Source: an uncultured Lachnospiraceae bacterium (GTDB lineage Bacteria; Bacillota; Clostridia; Lachnospirales; Lachnospiraceae). From it: 64,000 nt of DNA. The notes beneath the pieces are model-generated. The model was given only the letters and a program-made list of their open reading frames with translations, did no database searches and was not told the origin of the DNA. The position numbers were made by a program, and so were the translations under genes. Location: contig CANQEL010000011.1 of the NCBI GenBank assembly GCA_947594855.1, forward strand, positions 1 through 64,000. Direction: 5' to 3'. The number at the start of each line of letters is the position of its first letter. Within the stretch, counting starts at the first letter, position 1. Below, in pieces: positions 10,575-18,921 of the stretch.

Positions 10575-11090
10575 TCACACCTTTTCAATATCAACAAAGT
10601 CAATCTCAACAGGTGTTTCACGGCCAAACATATTTACATTAATTGTAACAATCTGGCGGCTTTCACTGACACTTTGAACTACGCCTGTGGTATTCTCCCA
10701 TACGCCTGACGTTACAACAATATTATCGCCGACCTTAAATGAAACAGACTGCTCTTCAATCATCAGACCCATTTTGTCCATTTCCTCATCAGTTAACGGC
10801 ACAGGCTTTGAACCCGGTCCTACAAAACCTGTAACTCCACGCGTATTTCTTACAACATACCAGGTATCATCATTCATGACCATATTGATAAGAACATACG
10901 CCGGGAACATTTTTTTCTGAACCTGTTTTTTATTACCGTTTTTTTCCTCTACAACATTCTGCATAGGCACGGAAACCTCAAGTATCTGATCCTGAAGATT
11001 CCTGTTTTCAATTGTTTTTTCAATATTGGCTTTTACCTTATTCTCGTATCCCGAATAGGTGTGAACCACATACCATCTTGCTTCAGACAT
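10575..11090 (-). CDS. nusG: Transcription termination/antitermination protein NusG
   Basis: NusG binds RNA polymerase and modulates pausing and termination. The NGN domain starts with WYVVHTYSGYENKVK and the C-terminal KOW domain with VGDNIVVTSGVWENTTG is present. An upstream in-frame ATG exists at 11108, but AAGGAGG lies directly before ATG 11090, which gives a 171-residue protein of normal length. It is downstream of secE by 41 bases. Confidence 0.96.
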   Translation of the reverse strand: MSEARWYVVHTYSGYENKVKANIEKTIENRNLQDQILEVSVPMQNVVEEKNGNKKQVQKKMFPAYVLINMVMNDDTWYVVRNTRGVTGFVGPGSKPVPLTDEEMDKMGLMIEEQSVSFKVGDNIVVTSGVWENTTGVVQSVSESRQIVTINVNMFGRETPVEIDFVDIEKV

Positions 11091-11131
11091 GTTAACCTCC
11101 TTGTGCATCCTTGCACTAAATAAAAGAACTT

Positions 11132-11332
11132 TTACAGAATCGCATCAAGCCCGATCTGGATAAGGAAATCCATTCCTGCAATAATCAGTCCTAAAACAAC
11201 GGTAACAATAATCACGACCATTGATTCTTTCCATACGGTATCTTTGGTCGGCCATATTATTCTTCCGAACTCAGCTTTCAGACCTTTAAAAAAGCTCTTC
11301 TTCGGAGTTGTATCTGTTTTTGTCTCAGCCAT
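11132..11332 (-). CDS. secE: Preprotein translocase subunit SecE
   Basis: SecE clamps the SecY channel. This is the short Gram-positive form (66 residues) with the signature FFKGLKAEFGRIIWPT, an amphipathic helix, and then one membrane segment (about residues 37-60, VVIIVTVVLGLIIAGMDF). It sits between rpmG and nusG as in most Firmicutes. Confidence 0.95.
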   Translation of the reverse strand: MAETKTDTTPKKSFFKGLKAEFGRIIWPTKDTVWKESMVVIIVTVVLGLIIAGMDFLIQIGLDAIL

Positions 11333-11346
11333 AACAAAACTCCTCC

Positions 11347-11496
11347 TTACTTAGTCTCTTTGTGCAGTGTATGCTTTCTGCAAAATCTGCAATACTTCTT
11401 AGTTTCCATTCTGTCCGGATGGTTCTTTTTCTCCTTTGTCGTATCATAATTACGCTGCTGGCACTCAGTACAAGCTAATGTAATCTTAACTCTCAT
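11347..11496 (-). CDS. rpmG: 50S ribosomal protein L33
   Basis: A 49-residue protein starting [20 protein letters not shown]. It has four cysteines in two CxxC pairs (C..C near residues 9-12 and C..C near 36-39), so it is the zinc-binding version of L33. GGAGGTGACG precedes the ATG. It is the first gene of the rpmG-secE-nusG operon, 14 bases before secE, and has a strong promoter at 11568-11596. Confidence 0.95.
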   Translation of the reverse strand: MRVKITLACTECQQRNYDTTKEKKNHPDRMETKKYCRFCRKHTLHKETK

Positions 11497-11567
11497 CTAC
11501 GTCACCTCCGTATTATTTTGTTGGAAAATAAAGTGCAAAAAAAAAAGACCTATTTCATCGCTAGTCT

Positions 11568-11596
11568 AGAATAACACAACACCTGCAATCCGTCAA
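11568..11596 (-). promoter_or_regulatory. rpmG-secE-nusG promoter
   Basis: -35 TTGACG (11596-11591), 17-base spacer, -10 TATTCT (11573-11568) with TGT just upstream as an extended -10. It lies right after the terminator of the preceding SpoIIQ-like gene. Confidence 0.75.
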
Positions 11597-11603
11597 CTTG
11601 TTT

Positions 11604-11651
11604 TTTTAAAAAATTGCAGACCGTAGTATTATAGCTATACTTACGGTCTGC
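11604..11651 (-). terminator. Terminator of the SpoIIQ-like gene
   Basis: Perfect 10-bp stem GCAGACCGTA/TACGGTCTGC (11616-11625 with 11642-11651) followed on the minus strand by AATTTTTT. The 75 bases between it and the gene stop show no other feature. Confidence 0.85.
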
Positions 11652-11726
11652 TATATAAAGCAGTATACACATGCCTACCGCCGCGGGTCCTTTGTAAATA
11701 ATATATTCATCTGCTGCATTTTGGTG

Positions 11727-12515
11727 CTACTTCAAAAATATCAACGGGTCTACAGGTTCGTCTCCGCTAAGCATCTGCATATACAGATTACTTCCTTCTT
11801 CTACATAATATTTAGTAGGAGCTGCAAGGGAGCCTATAAGTTCTCCTTCTTTAAGTACGCTGCCTTTCTCTACCTGTATTCCATCAAGCTGTCCGTATAT
11901 TATCTTATAATTATCTCCTATTGACGTTTCGACATACTTTCCTATTTCCTCATTTTCACTTACCTTTGTTACGACTGCATCAGTTGCACTGCATACATTT
12001 GCTCCCTCATTAGCAGATATTATAAGCGCCGGATTAGTACGGTACTGTCCCAATGTTTTAAAATACACCGGAGAATCAGCAGAATACTTCATAATAACCT
12101 CGCCTGTCACCGGCCATATAATGCCCTCTTCCTGGTCAAAACTCAGATTGCTGACATTTTTTCCGGATTCCATAACAGTTACACCCTGCTTTTTATCTTC
12201 TTCCTGGCTTTTATCTTTTTTATTCTTTTTCTTACTGCTTTTCTTTTCTGCGCTGTTTTTTTCTTCCCCGGTATCATTTTTCTTTGGTTCCTCTGTAGCT
12301 GTCTCCGGAGATTCCGTTGTTATATCCGGCACGTAAAATTCCTTATCTGCAATTTCTGCAGACTGGTCAAGCCTTTGTGAAATATCATCAGCATCATCAG
12401 TACTATTAAATGTATTAAGAAACAATGCCGCTATTGCTACTATACATATTGCACCTGCCATAAGGGATATATAAAACCCTTTAGTGCGGAAATAATCTTT
12501 TATCCTTCTTTTCAT
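11727..12515 (-). CDS. SpoIIQ-like membrane protein with degenerate LytM (M23) domain
   Basis: A 262-residue protein with a short basic N-terminus, one membrane segment (about residues 14-34), a low-complexity Glu/Lys/Ser stretch (about 65-110) and a C-terminal M23/LytM-like fold (about 130-262, starting IIWPVTGEV). The zinc ligands of active LytM enzymes are missing: the usual HxGxD region reads YRTNPALII and the HxH region reads NLYMQ, so catalysis is unlikely. Size, topology and loss of ligands fit SpoIIQ, the forespore half of the SpoIIQ-SpoIIIAH channel. ATG 12515 follows AGAGGT with proper spacing; a TTG at 12521 does not. A sigma-F-like promoter lies directly upstream. A degenerate cell-wall-binding LytM protein is the alternative. 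Confidence 0.7.
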   Translation of the reverse strand: MKRRIKDYFRTKGFYISLMAGAICIVAIAALFLNTFNSTDDADDISQRLDQSAEIADKEFYVPDITTESPETATEEPKKNDTGEEKNSAEKKSSKKKNKKDKSQEEDKKQGVTVMESGKNVSNLSFDQEEGIIWPVTGEVIMKYSADSPVYFKTLGQYRTNPALIISANEGANVCSATDAVVTKVSENEEIGKYVETSIGDNYKIIYGQLDGIQVEKGSVLKEGELIGSLAAPTKYYVEEGSNLYMQMLSGDEPVDPLIFLK

Positions 12516-12519
12516 AATC

Positions 12520-12565
12520 AATCACCTCTGTAACTAGCTTTACCAGATACAGAGGTGATTATTCA
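12520..12565 (-). promoter_or_regulatory. Sigma-F-like promoter inside an RBS-masking hairpin
   Basis: Minus strand: GAATA (12564-12560), 15 bases, then GGTAAAGCTA (12544-12535), which differs at one place from the sigma-F -10 pattern GGNRANANTR. The same stretch forms a 13-bp perfect inverted repeat (12520-12532 with 12548-12560, loop 15) whose downstream arm contains the AGAGGTGATT ribosome binding site. RNA starting upstream would hide that site; RNA from this promoter would start after the masking arm, although its leader would be very short (about 14 bases). Confidence 0.45.
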
Positions 12566-12591
12566 GTCTTTATTAAATTATTAAAACGTAA

Positions 12592-15500
12592 TTAGTTTCC
12601 GATATTTGAATACATTGTATTCTTATCTGCTATCCTTGCATCAGTATTTACAGACTTTCCTACATAATAGCTTTCTGCAGGTGAACTGTATACTTTTGCA
12701 AGCGTGCCTTCATATACTGTTATTCGTGTAAGCGCCATATTAGGATCGCACTGATAATATCTTATAGTATGCGTTCCTGCTGAAAGGTTTACACCCTGTA
12801 CTTCTGAAGACCTTCCGTTCTTTATTATGTCTCCTGCCCAGGATCCCGAATACTCTCCGGCAATGTAATCATTTTTAATGGAATTCGTAATCTCAATGTC
12901 TCCCCCGTCTACCGATATTCCATAACGGAGTTTCCTGTTATCTTCTCCATATTCTACATTGCTCGTAGGATTGAACTGGCACTGGATATTATATGTTCCG
13001 GCCTGTGGCACATACACCTTATATTCAACATATGGCGCATTGCATCCCGTAAGTTCACCTGCATCCGTATATGTTATTACATTGCTTGATGTCCTGATTG
13101 AACCCATATATCTTCCATTGTCAGGAACATATATCATCTTATTGTCCGTAAGTTCTCCCGTATTAGCATATCCATTTCCTGATGTAATAGCCGTATAATT
13201 ACCAACATTAATTGCTGCGTAGCCGTTAGCCATTACATATGTCTTATCAGCGAGTCCTGATGTATCAACAACCTGTGCAGATACATTAACTGTTACCGTG
13301 CTTCCGCCTGCACTTATTGTCACAGTTCCGGAAACATTTGCTGTAACTTTGCTCCAGTCAACGCTGACTTCTATATTTTCAAGAGTGTTTACCTTTCCTG
13401 AAGTTTTGGAAAGCTTAATCCAGTCAGCATCTGCCGTTGCAGTATAATCGTAAGAATCTGTTCCGGTATTGGCAAGTTCTATAGTATATGCCTCTTTATT
13501 AATATTTGTAAATGCCGGAAGTGATGCGCTGCCTGATGTGTATACGTCATTCATTGAACCTGTAATATTTTCCACAAGTACATTAAGCTGTGAGCCTGAC
13601 TGCGCATTTACACTGGCAAGTGACGGAATCTGTCCGCTGTCCATCTGCCAATGGTCCTTTGTCGTTCCAACTCCAATACGCGACTGCTGTCCGCCTGACT
13701 GCATTCCCTTCCATTTGTCCTTTACACCCGGAATGTCATTATTAATTATATTATCAAGCTCCCTGTCAAATTCCAGTGCCTCTTCACAGCGCTGCTTATA
13801 AGTATTGGCTGCGGTAAGGTTCTTATCGGCATATTTATGGTTAAGAGCCGCATACACCTCAATCTTAACTATATTAGGAACTGCCATTGCCGGATAATAT
13901 ACAAGCTCATAATAAGCCGCCTGCAGCTCTTCCGGTATTTCTGCTTTAAGCGCTTCTGCCCTCTGCATGATGTCGTTACATTTAATAAGTATATCCTGAG
14001 CCTCGCTGTAATTGCTTATGCTGAACATTCTATCAGTACTTTCGGCATTTTCATATCTCAGATGTTCAACTCTTATTAATGCATCCAGGTCAAGATAGTC
14101 TGATATAAGCTGCGATGCTTCTGCAATCTGCTCATCATTAAGTCCTGAGCCGCTGGTACCTGCAAACTGCTGCGCTGTCCAGTTCTTCATATATTCATCG
14201 AATCTGTCATTGCCGCCTTTACCCCACTTATCATAGTCATAGCCAAGATCTAAGAAGTAAGATATGTCAAGTTCCATATACTTAAGGTCGCCGACGTTTA
14301 CAATCCATACGTCATCAATTCCATAATTATATGCAAGCGTCATCTGATCCCATATACGTGATACCTGTGTTGTCTGAATCCAGGAATATGATGTTGGTCC
14401 GCCATTGTAATCAAAATGATAATACATTCCAAGTCCGCCTACCTTACTCTGCTGTTCAACGGTTGGAAGTGTACGCAGATATGAGAAGTTATCATCAGCA
14501 AACATTGCTATTGTATCCCTCATACACTCCTGGTCATACAATGCGCCTTTATTCCATGCACTCTCAACTTCTTTATATATTACAAGCTGCGTAGGATTGG
14601 CATCCCCTTTATCATTAAGTATGTTCTTCTGCTGACCGATGATATAGTTAAGAAGCTCTGCATATTTTGGAGGATTGTCTGCCGCAGGAAGTGATGAATC
14701 GTTTTCACCACGCATGCCTACCGTACAGATATTATCAAAGTCTTTATTTCTTTCCACACCGTCTGCCCAGAAGTTTTCTATGGCAGTATTTATTTTTTCA
14801 TTATATCCTTCTTCTCCTGGTATATTATACTTATTCCATGCATCTCCTGCATTTTCGCTGAGACTTCCTTTATATTTTCCATATTCGGCTCCCCACTCAG
14901 GTCCTGAACGGTAAAGCGGTTCATGGTGCGATGTGCCCATAACAACCCCATACTGGTCTGCAAGTTTTGCATTTGCAAGCGTGTCTCCGTCTGCGCCGCC
15001 TTTACTGAACTGGTCACTCCACATTGCAGGCCAGAGATAGTCGCCTTTAAGACGGAGTATAAGTTCAAATACATGCGCATAGAAATACTGGTTACGTCCT
15101 CCAAATTTACCGCCGCCATTGCTGCTTGTCCATGTCGTAAGCGACGGCGCTTCGTCATTCAGGAATATACCACGGTATTTAACCGACGGTTCCTTTGATG
15201 TAACATTAACGTCTACACCGTTAAGGTCTATCCTCTGGCGTACCGCAGGTGCAGCGTCAGCCCACCATACCCATGGTGATACTCCCATGAGCTCTGATAT
15301 TCTGAATATTCCGTATATTGTACCGCGTTTGTCGCTTCCTGCAATTACAAGAGCCTCGTCAACTCCTGCCACAGGATTCTTTACAACCTTTAATTTATAA
15401 CATTCCCATTTGCCGGAAACATCTGATACATCAAGCTTTCCTTCTGCTACAAGCTGATTAATCAGGTCGCATCCGCCGTCTCCTACAGTACCTGCAATAA

Positions 15501-16161
15501 TAGCTTTTCCACTTAAACTGCTCTTGTCAGTTACTACCTGAAGTCCGTCGCTGCTTTCATTTGCAACTCCTTCATCATTAACGCCTATTCCACACACTCT
15601 TGCAATATCAGCTTTAAATGCTTCAGCAATAATGCTTATTCCATCATATTCGGAATCGTTTGCATCAATATACATCATTGCATTTGCTTTTTGGTTATCT
15701 ACAATCGTAAACGGATCCGGTGTTGGTGTAGGAACCGGAGTCGGAGCAGACGTATTATTGCCCGGTGTTGGTGCCTGAGTATTGGCAGGCTTCGTACCAT
15801 TATCCTTCTTAACCTTTACCGTACATTTAAGTTTCCGGCTTTTCTTTCCTACCTTATATGTAGCTGTCACCTTCGCCTTACCTGCCTTCAATCCTTTTAC
15901 CTTAGCATATGCTTTTTTACCGTTTTTCTTCTTGGTAATTCTTACAATCTTAGGCTTATTTGTTTTCCATGTTAATTTAGTTTTCTTATTAGCTTTTTTT
16001 ACCTTGATTGTAACGGTTTTTCCTACCTTTACCTGATACTGTTTCTTTGCAAGCTTAACCTTAGCGGCCGCCTGTGCTTCCTGCTGCGGTGCATATGCTA
16101 TAATTCCTGCTGCCATACTCACTGCACATACAATCGCAAGCGCTTTTTTTAAAAGCTTCAT
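12592..16161 (-). CDS. Secreted GH115 xylan alpha-glucuronidase with Ig-like module
   Basis: GH115 enzymes remove (4-O-methyl)glucuronic acid side chains from xylan. Order: signal peptide (about residues 1-32, ending AQA), a very lysine-rich Ig-like (Big_2-type) module (about 33-120), a Pro/Thr linker, then the GH115 body with KYRGIFLNDEAP, GRNQYFYAHVFELILRLKGDYLWPAMW and GTSHHEPLYRSGPEW segments, followed by a BACON-like repeat with ADADWIKLSKTSG and a C-terminal beta-rich domain with WAGD, as in the GH115 C-terminal domain. ATG 16161 follows GGGGG and gives a clean 19-base gap after the upstream esterase; the longer in-frame start at 16188 would overlap that gene and give no proper signal peptide. 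No cell-wall anchor motif is seen; the basic module may hold it at the surface. Confidence 0.88.
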   Translation of the reverse strand: MKLLKKALAIVCAVSMAAGIIAYAPQQEAQAAAKVKLAKKQYQVKVGKTVTIKVKKANKKTKLTWKTNKPKIVRITKKKNGKKAYAKVKGLKAGKAKVTATYKVGKKSRKLKCTVKVKKDNGTKPANTQAPTPGNNTSAPTPVPTPTPDPFTIVDNQKANAMMYIDANDSEYDGISIIAEAFKADIARVCGIGVNDEGVANESSDGLQVVTDKSSLSGKAIIAGTVGDGGCDLINQLVAEGKLDVSDVSGKWECYKLKVVKNPVAGVDEALVIAGSDKRGTIYGIFRISELMGVSPWVWWADAAPAVRQRIDLNGVDVNVTSKEPSVKYRGIFLNDEAPSLTTWTSSNGGGKFGGRNQYFYAHVFELILRLKGDYLWPAMWSDQFSKGGADGDTLANAKLADQYGVVMGTSHHEPLYRSGPEWGAEYGKYKGSLSENAGDAWNKYNIPGEEGYNEKINTAIENFWADGVERNKDFDNICTVGMRGENDSSLPAADNPPKYAELLNYIIGQQKNILNDKGDANPTQLVIYKEVESAWNKGALYDQECMRDTIAMFADDNFSYLRTLPTVEQQSKVGGLGMYYHFDYNGGPTSYSWIQTTQVSRIWDQMTLAYNYGIDDVWIVNVGDLKYMELDISYFLDLGYDYDKWGKGGNDRFDEYMKNWTAQQFAGTSGSGLNDEQIAEASQLISDYLDLDALIRVEHLRYENAESTDRMFSISNYSEAQDILIKCNDIMQRAEALKAEIPEELQAAYYELVYYPAMAVPNIVKIEVYAALNHKYADKNLTAANTYKQRCEEALEFDRELDNIINNDIPGVKDKWKGMQSGGQQSRIGVGTTKDHWQMDSGQIPSLASVNAQSGSQLNVLVENITGSMNDVYTSGSASLPAFTNINKEAYTIELANTGTDSYDYTATADADWIKLSKTSGKVNTLENIEVSVDWSKVTANVSGTVTISAGGSTVTVNVSAQVVDTSGLADKTYVMANGYAAINVGNYTAITSGNGYANTGELTDNKMIYVPDNGRYMGSIRTSSNVITYTDAGELTGCNAPYVEYKVYVPQAGTYNIQCQFNPTSNVEYGEDNRKLRYGISVDGGDIEITNSIKNDYIAGEYSGSWAGDIIKNGRSSEVQGVNLSAGTHTIRYYQCDPNMALTRITVYEGTLAKVYSSPAESYYVGKSVNTDARIADKNTMYSNIGN

Positions 16162-16180
16162 GGTATACCCCCTTAATTTT

Positions 16181-17794
16181 TTATTCAAATAATGTCAAAT
16201 CAATTGCATCAGCCATTACATCATATCCATCATAAGGATGAAGTCCGTCAGAATGTGTATATTTCTCAAGAACATTCGTTGGATTATCCGGGTCCGCAAC
16301 TGCCTTGTCAAAATCTATGATTCCATCCATGCCTGATTCCTCAGAGCGCATCCAGTCGTTAATCATGGTTCTTACCTGCTCTGACGCTTCACTATAATAA
16401 TCGCTTGTTCCGAATGGAAGAATAGGCGCTCCGTACACCTTGATTCCATTCTCATGACAGAGCTCAACCATCTTCTGATATTCCGGAAGCAGCTGGTTAT
16501 ACTTGCTTGTATCCTGAAGTTTATTAAGGTCATTTACTCCAAACAGTATAATACAATAACCTACGCCGTCATGCTCAAGAAGGTCTCTTGCAAATCTGTC
16601 TTTTCCTGCATCCGTAGGATATGAACCCAGCATACCGTTAGAACCTATTCCTTCATTGATTACTGATATATTCTTTGTCTTTTCATTTGCCTGAAGCCTC
16701 TTTGCAAAATAATCTCCCCATCTTGTATAGCTGTCAGGTTTCCTTTGGAGATAATCCGCATCTGTTCCGTATCCGTCAGTAATAGAATCTCCAAAGCATA
16801 CTACCGCTTTGCTTCCTGCAGGAGACATAACCGATGCATCTGCCAGGAAGTACCATGCCAGTGTTGTTGTAGGAGAGGCAAGCGTTTCTTCTGAAACACT
16901 GTTTCCGGATACCTGATAAGTGGTAGCCCTTGCTCCCCTGTGTCCCGTCATCTCTGCTGCAGTTCCCGGAGCATCTCCGAAATATGCTGAAACAGCAACA
17001 TTTTCAAGCGCGTTAACGTCAAACTTCACTCCATCGGTTTCAATAACCTGACCGGCCGGAATAATGAATTCTTCCTCTCCGCCTACAGTTACAACCGTAT
17101 CAGTAGACGTATCTATCGTTGATTTATCAGCGTCAGGTCCCTGCTTTGCAATATGAAGCGAGTGTATAGTTACGTCGCTTTTTCCATACTGGTTTGAAAG
17201 CCTCAGTTTAAACTCTTTGCCTGACGTTGTTACTTTAATAATCTGACGTACCGTCGTGTCATTAAGAGGCTGCGGCATCCTGTCTGCGCTTGCAGTAAAG
17301 TTTTCTTCTGCAGTTCCCCATGTTGATACCCACTCCATAGGAGGCTCTTCAGTTACAACAGGAGTTTCAGTAACATTAGGCGTATCTGTTGCCGCAGGGG
17401 CCGTAGGTGAAGGCGCTGTTGTAGCAGTACCTTCCGGTACTATTTCCTTATCCCTTACAGTCAGTTTACATGAAAGAGTTTTTTTGCTCTTTCCCAATAC
17501 ATACTTTACTGTTATTTTTGTCTTTCCTGCTTTAACTGCCTTAATCTTGGCAGACTTTTTAGTCTGTTTGGTAATTTTGGCAATCTTTTTGGATTTTGAT
17601 TTCCATTTTACTTTTGCTTTTTTGGAAACATTTTTAAGTTTGAGAGTTAACGTATCTCCTGCATATGCTGAAGCACTTTTATTAAGCTTAGGCTGTTTTG
17701 CAGCGGTAATGCTTCCCGGAGCCATACATGCAAGTATCATTGCAAAACTCAGCACATACACCCATAACTTTTTAAATTTTCCGATATGTTCCAT
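16181..17794 (-). CDS. Secreted SGNH/GDSL esterase with Ig-like module
   Basis: A likely carbohydrate (acetyl-xylan type) esterase. Order: signal peptide (about 1-31), a lysine-rich Ig-like module (about 34-114) like the one in the neighbouring GH115 enzyme, a Thr/Pro/Ala linker (about 118-152), an N-terminal beta domain starting WVSTWGTAEENF, and an SGNH hydrolase domain. The nucleophile is Ser337 in GDSITDGYG, block III is GVNDLN, and the catalytic Asp516 and His519 are in DGLHPYDG. The GH115 gene follows 19 bases downstream, so both are probably one operon from the promoter at 17849-17877. The substrate is inferred from context only. Confidence 0.85.
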   Translation of the reverse strand: MEHIGKFKKLWVYVLSFAMILACMAPGSITAAKQPKLNKSASAYAGDTLTLKLKNVSKKAKVKWKSKSKKIAKITKQTKKSAKIKAVKAGKTKITVKYVLGKSKKTLSCKLTVRDKEIVPEGTATTAPSPTAPAATDTPNVTETPVVTEEPPMEWVSTWGTAEENFTASADRMPQPLNDTTVRQIIKVTTSGKEFKLRLSNQYGKSDVTIHSLHIAKQGPDADKSTIDTSTDTVVTVGGEEEFIIPAGQVIETDGVKFDVNALENVAVSAYFGDAPGTAAEMTGHRGARATTYQVSGNSVSEETLASPTTTLAWYFLADASVMSPAGSKAVVCFGDSITDGYGTDADYLQRKPDSYTRWGDYFAKRLQANEKTKNISVINEGIGSNGMLGSYPTDAGKDRFARDLLEHDGVGYCIILFGVNDLNKLQDTSKYNQLLPEYQKMVELCHENGIKVYGAPILPFGTSDYYSEASEQVRTMINDWMRSEESGMDGIIDFDKAVADPDNPTNVLEKYTHSDGLHPYDGYDVMADAIDLTLFE

Positions 17795-17848
17795 ATCATT
17801 TCCCCCTTGATTATATTTAGTTTATTATTAATACCAATATACTTTTTT

Positions 17849-17877
17849 ATTCTATCATATATATAAATTTTTCACAA
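17849..17877 (-). promoter_or_regulatory. Promoter of the esterase-GH115 operon
   Basis: -35 TTGTGA (17877-17872), 17-base spacer, -10 TAGAAT (17854-17849) with an upstream TGA. The weak -35 suits activation by the divergent AraC-type protein. Confidence 0.6.
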
Positions 17878-17904
17878 TCTAACAAATACAAATGCAAGAT
17901 TTTC

Positions 17905-17933
17905 TTGATTATTTGCAATGTAAATGCTAATAT
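17905..17933 (+). promoter_or_regulatory. Promoter of the AraC-family gene
   Basis: TTGATT (17905-17910), 17-base spacer, TAATAT (17928-17933) preceded by TGC. It is back to back with the esterase promoter within about 30 bases. Confidence 0.45.
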
Positions 17934-17971
17934 TTTATTATAATATTGCTATTAGTAAATGAGGTGATAAC

Positions 17972-18844
17972 ATGAGATATATCTACTCAGAAGAAGAAAA
18001 TCCTCTGGCAACCGATTATTATTATGAAGCTTCTTATCTTAGCAGGGACTATATCCCCTTTGTGCCCACACACACTCACAATTTCTATGAAATATATATA
18101 TACCTAAACGGTTCCATGAAGCTTTCAATCGAGAATACTTCATATGATGTTCAGAAAGGCGATGTAATAATTATTCCGCCTTATACAATACACCAGCTTA
18201 TCAGATCGGGGCCTGACCGGCTTCCTTATACCCGTGTTCTGACATATATAACCGAGGCGTGCCTGAAAACTTTTCAGTTTAATGAATACGGTCTTCTGGA
18301 TTCATTAAAGCTTGCTCAGCAGAACCAAAAATATCACTTTAAAATAGAGAATACTGATGAGTTTGATGCAATATGCAGGTGTATGCGCAAATTAAATGAT
18401 AATAAAAATAACAGGGACTTCGGTGCAGAACTGCTAAACCGTTCATATATACTTCAGTTTATGACGCTTATATGCCGCAATATAAGAAAAGACCTGACTC
18501 CGCAGAATATCATCCATATCAATCCGCTTGTTGAACGCATTTTATCATATATAAACAGCAATTATAACGAAGATATCTCGCTTGATTCATTAAAGGAACG
18601 CTTTTTTATAAACAAATCCACGCTTACAAAAGAATTCAAAAATCAGACTGCACAAACTATACACAGTTACCTTGTCATGAAGCGCATAAGCGTAGCAAAA
18701 CAGGAAATGGCAAACGGTATTCCCCCTTCACAGGTATATCTGCTTATCGGTTTTAAAGATTATTCAACATTTTACAGAACATTTCAGAAACTGGAAGGAA
18801 TGTCGCCAAAAGAATTTTACAAACTGTGCAATCGGACTGAGTAA
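17972..18844 (+). CDS. AraC-family transcriptional regulator
   Basis: A 290-residue regulator with an N-terminal cupin-like sensing domain (about residues 10-150, with the HTHNFYEIYIYLNGS metal/ligand-binding strand and GDVIIIPPYTIHQ) and two C-terminal helix-turn-helix motifs (about 190-288, ending YSTFYRTFQKLEGMSPKEF). GAGGTG lies before the ATG. Its divergent position beside the esterase-GH115 operon suggests it controls those genes in response to a xylan-derived sugar, but the ligand is unknown. Confidence 0.9.
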   Translation: MRYIYSEEENPLATDYYYEASYLSRDYIPFVPTHTHNFYEIYIYLNGSMKLSIENTSYDVQKGDVIIIPPYTIHQLIRSGPDRLPYTRVLTYITEACLKTFQFNEYGLLDSLKLAQQNQKYHFKIENTDEFDAICRCMRKLNDNKNNRDFGAELLNRSYILQFMTLICRNIRKDLTPQNIIHINPLVERILSYINSNYNEDISLDSLKERFFINKSTLTKEFKNQTAQTIHSYLVMKRISVAKQEMANGIPPSQVYLLIGFKDYSTFYRTFQKLEGMSPKEFYKLCNRTE

Positions 18845-18860
18845 TTTAAGATTTAATAAA

Positions 18861-18895
18861 ATTACACAGCTTTCGTTGCGTGAAAGCTGTGTAAT
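18861..18895. terminator. Shared terminator between araC-type gene and glgP
   Basis: A perfect 14-bp stem (18861-18874 with 18882-18895, loop of 7) between two converging genes. On the minus strand it runs into TTTTATT; on the plus strand the tail is AT-rich but weaker. Confidence 0.75.
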
Positions 18896-18921
18896 TAGTT
18901 GTAATTAGTTATAATTTCTTC

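Noticed and set aside
11652-11726. tRNA or small RNA between the SpoIIQ-like gene and its terminator
   Set aside because: No cloverleaf, promoter or stable stem could be drawn.
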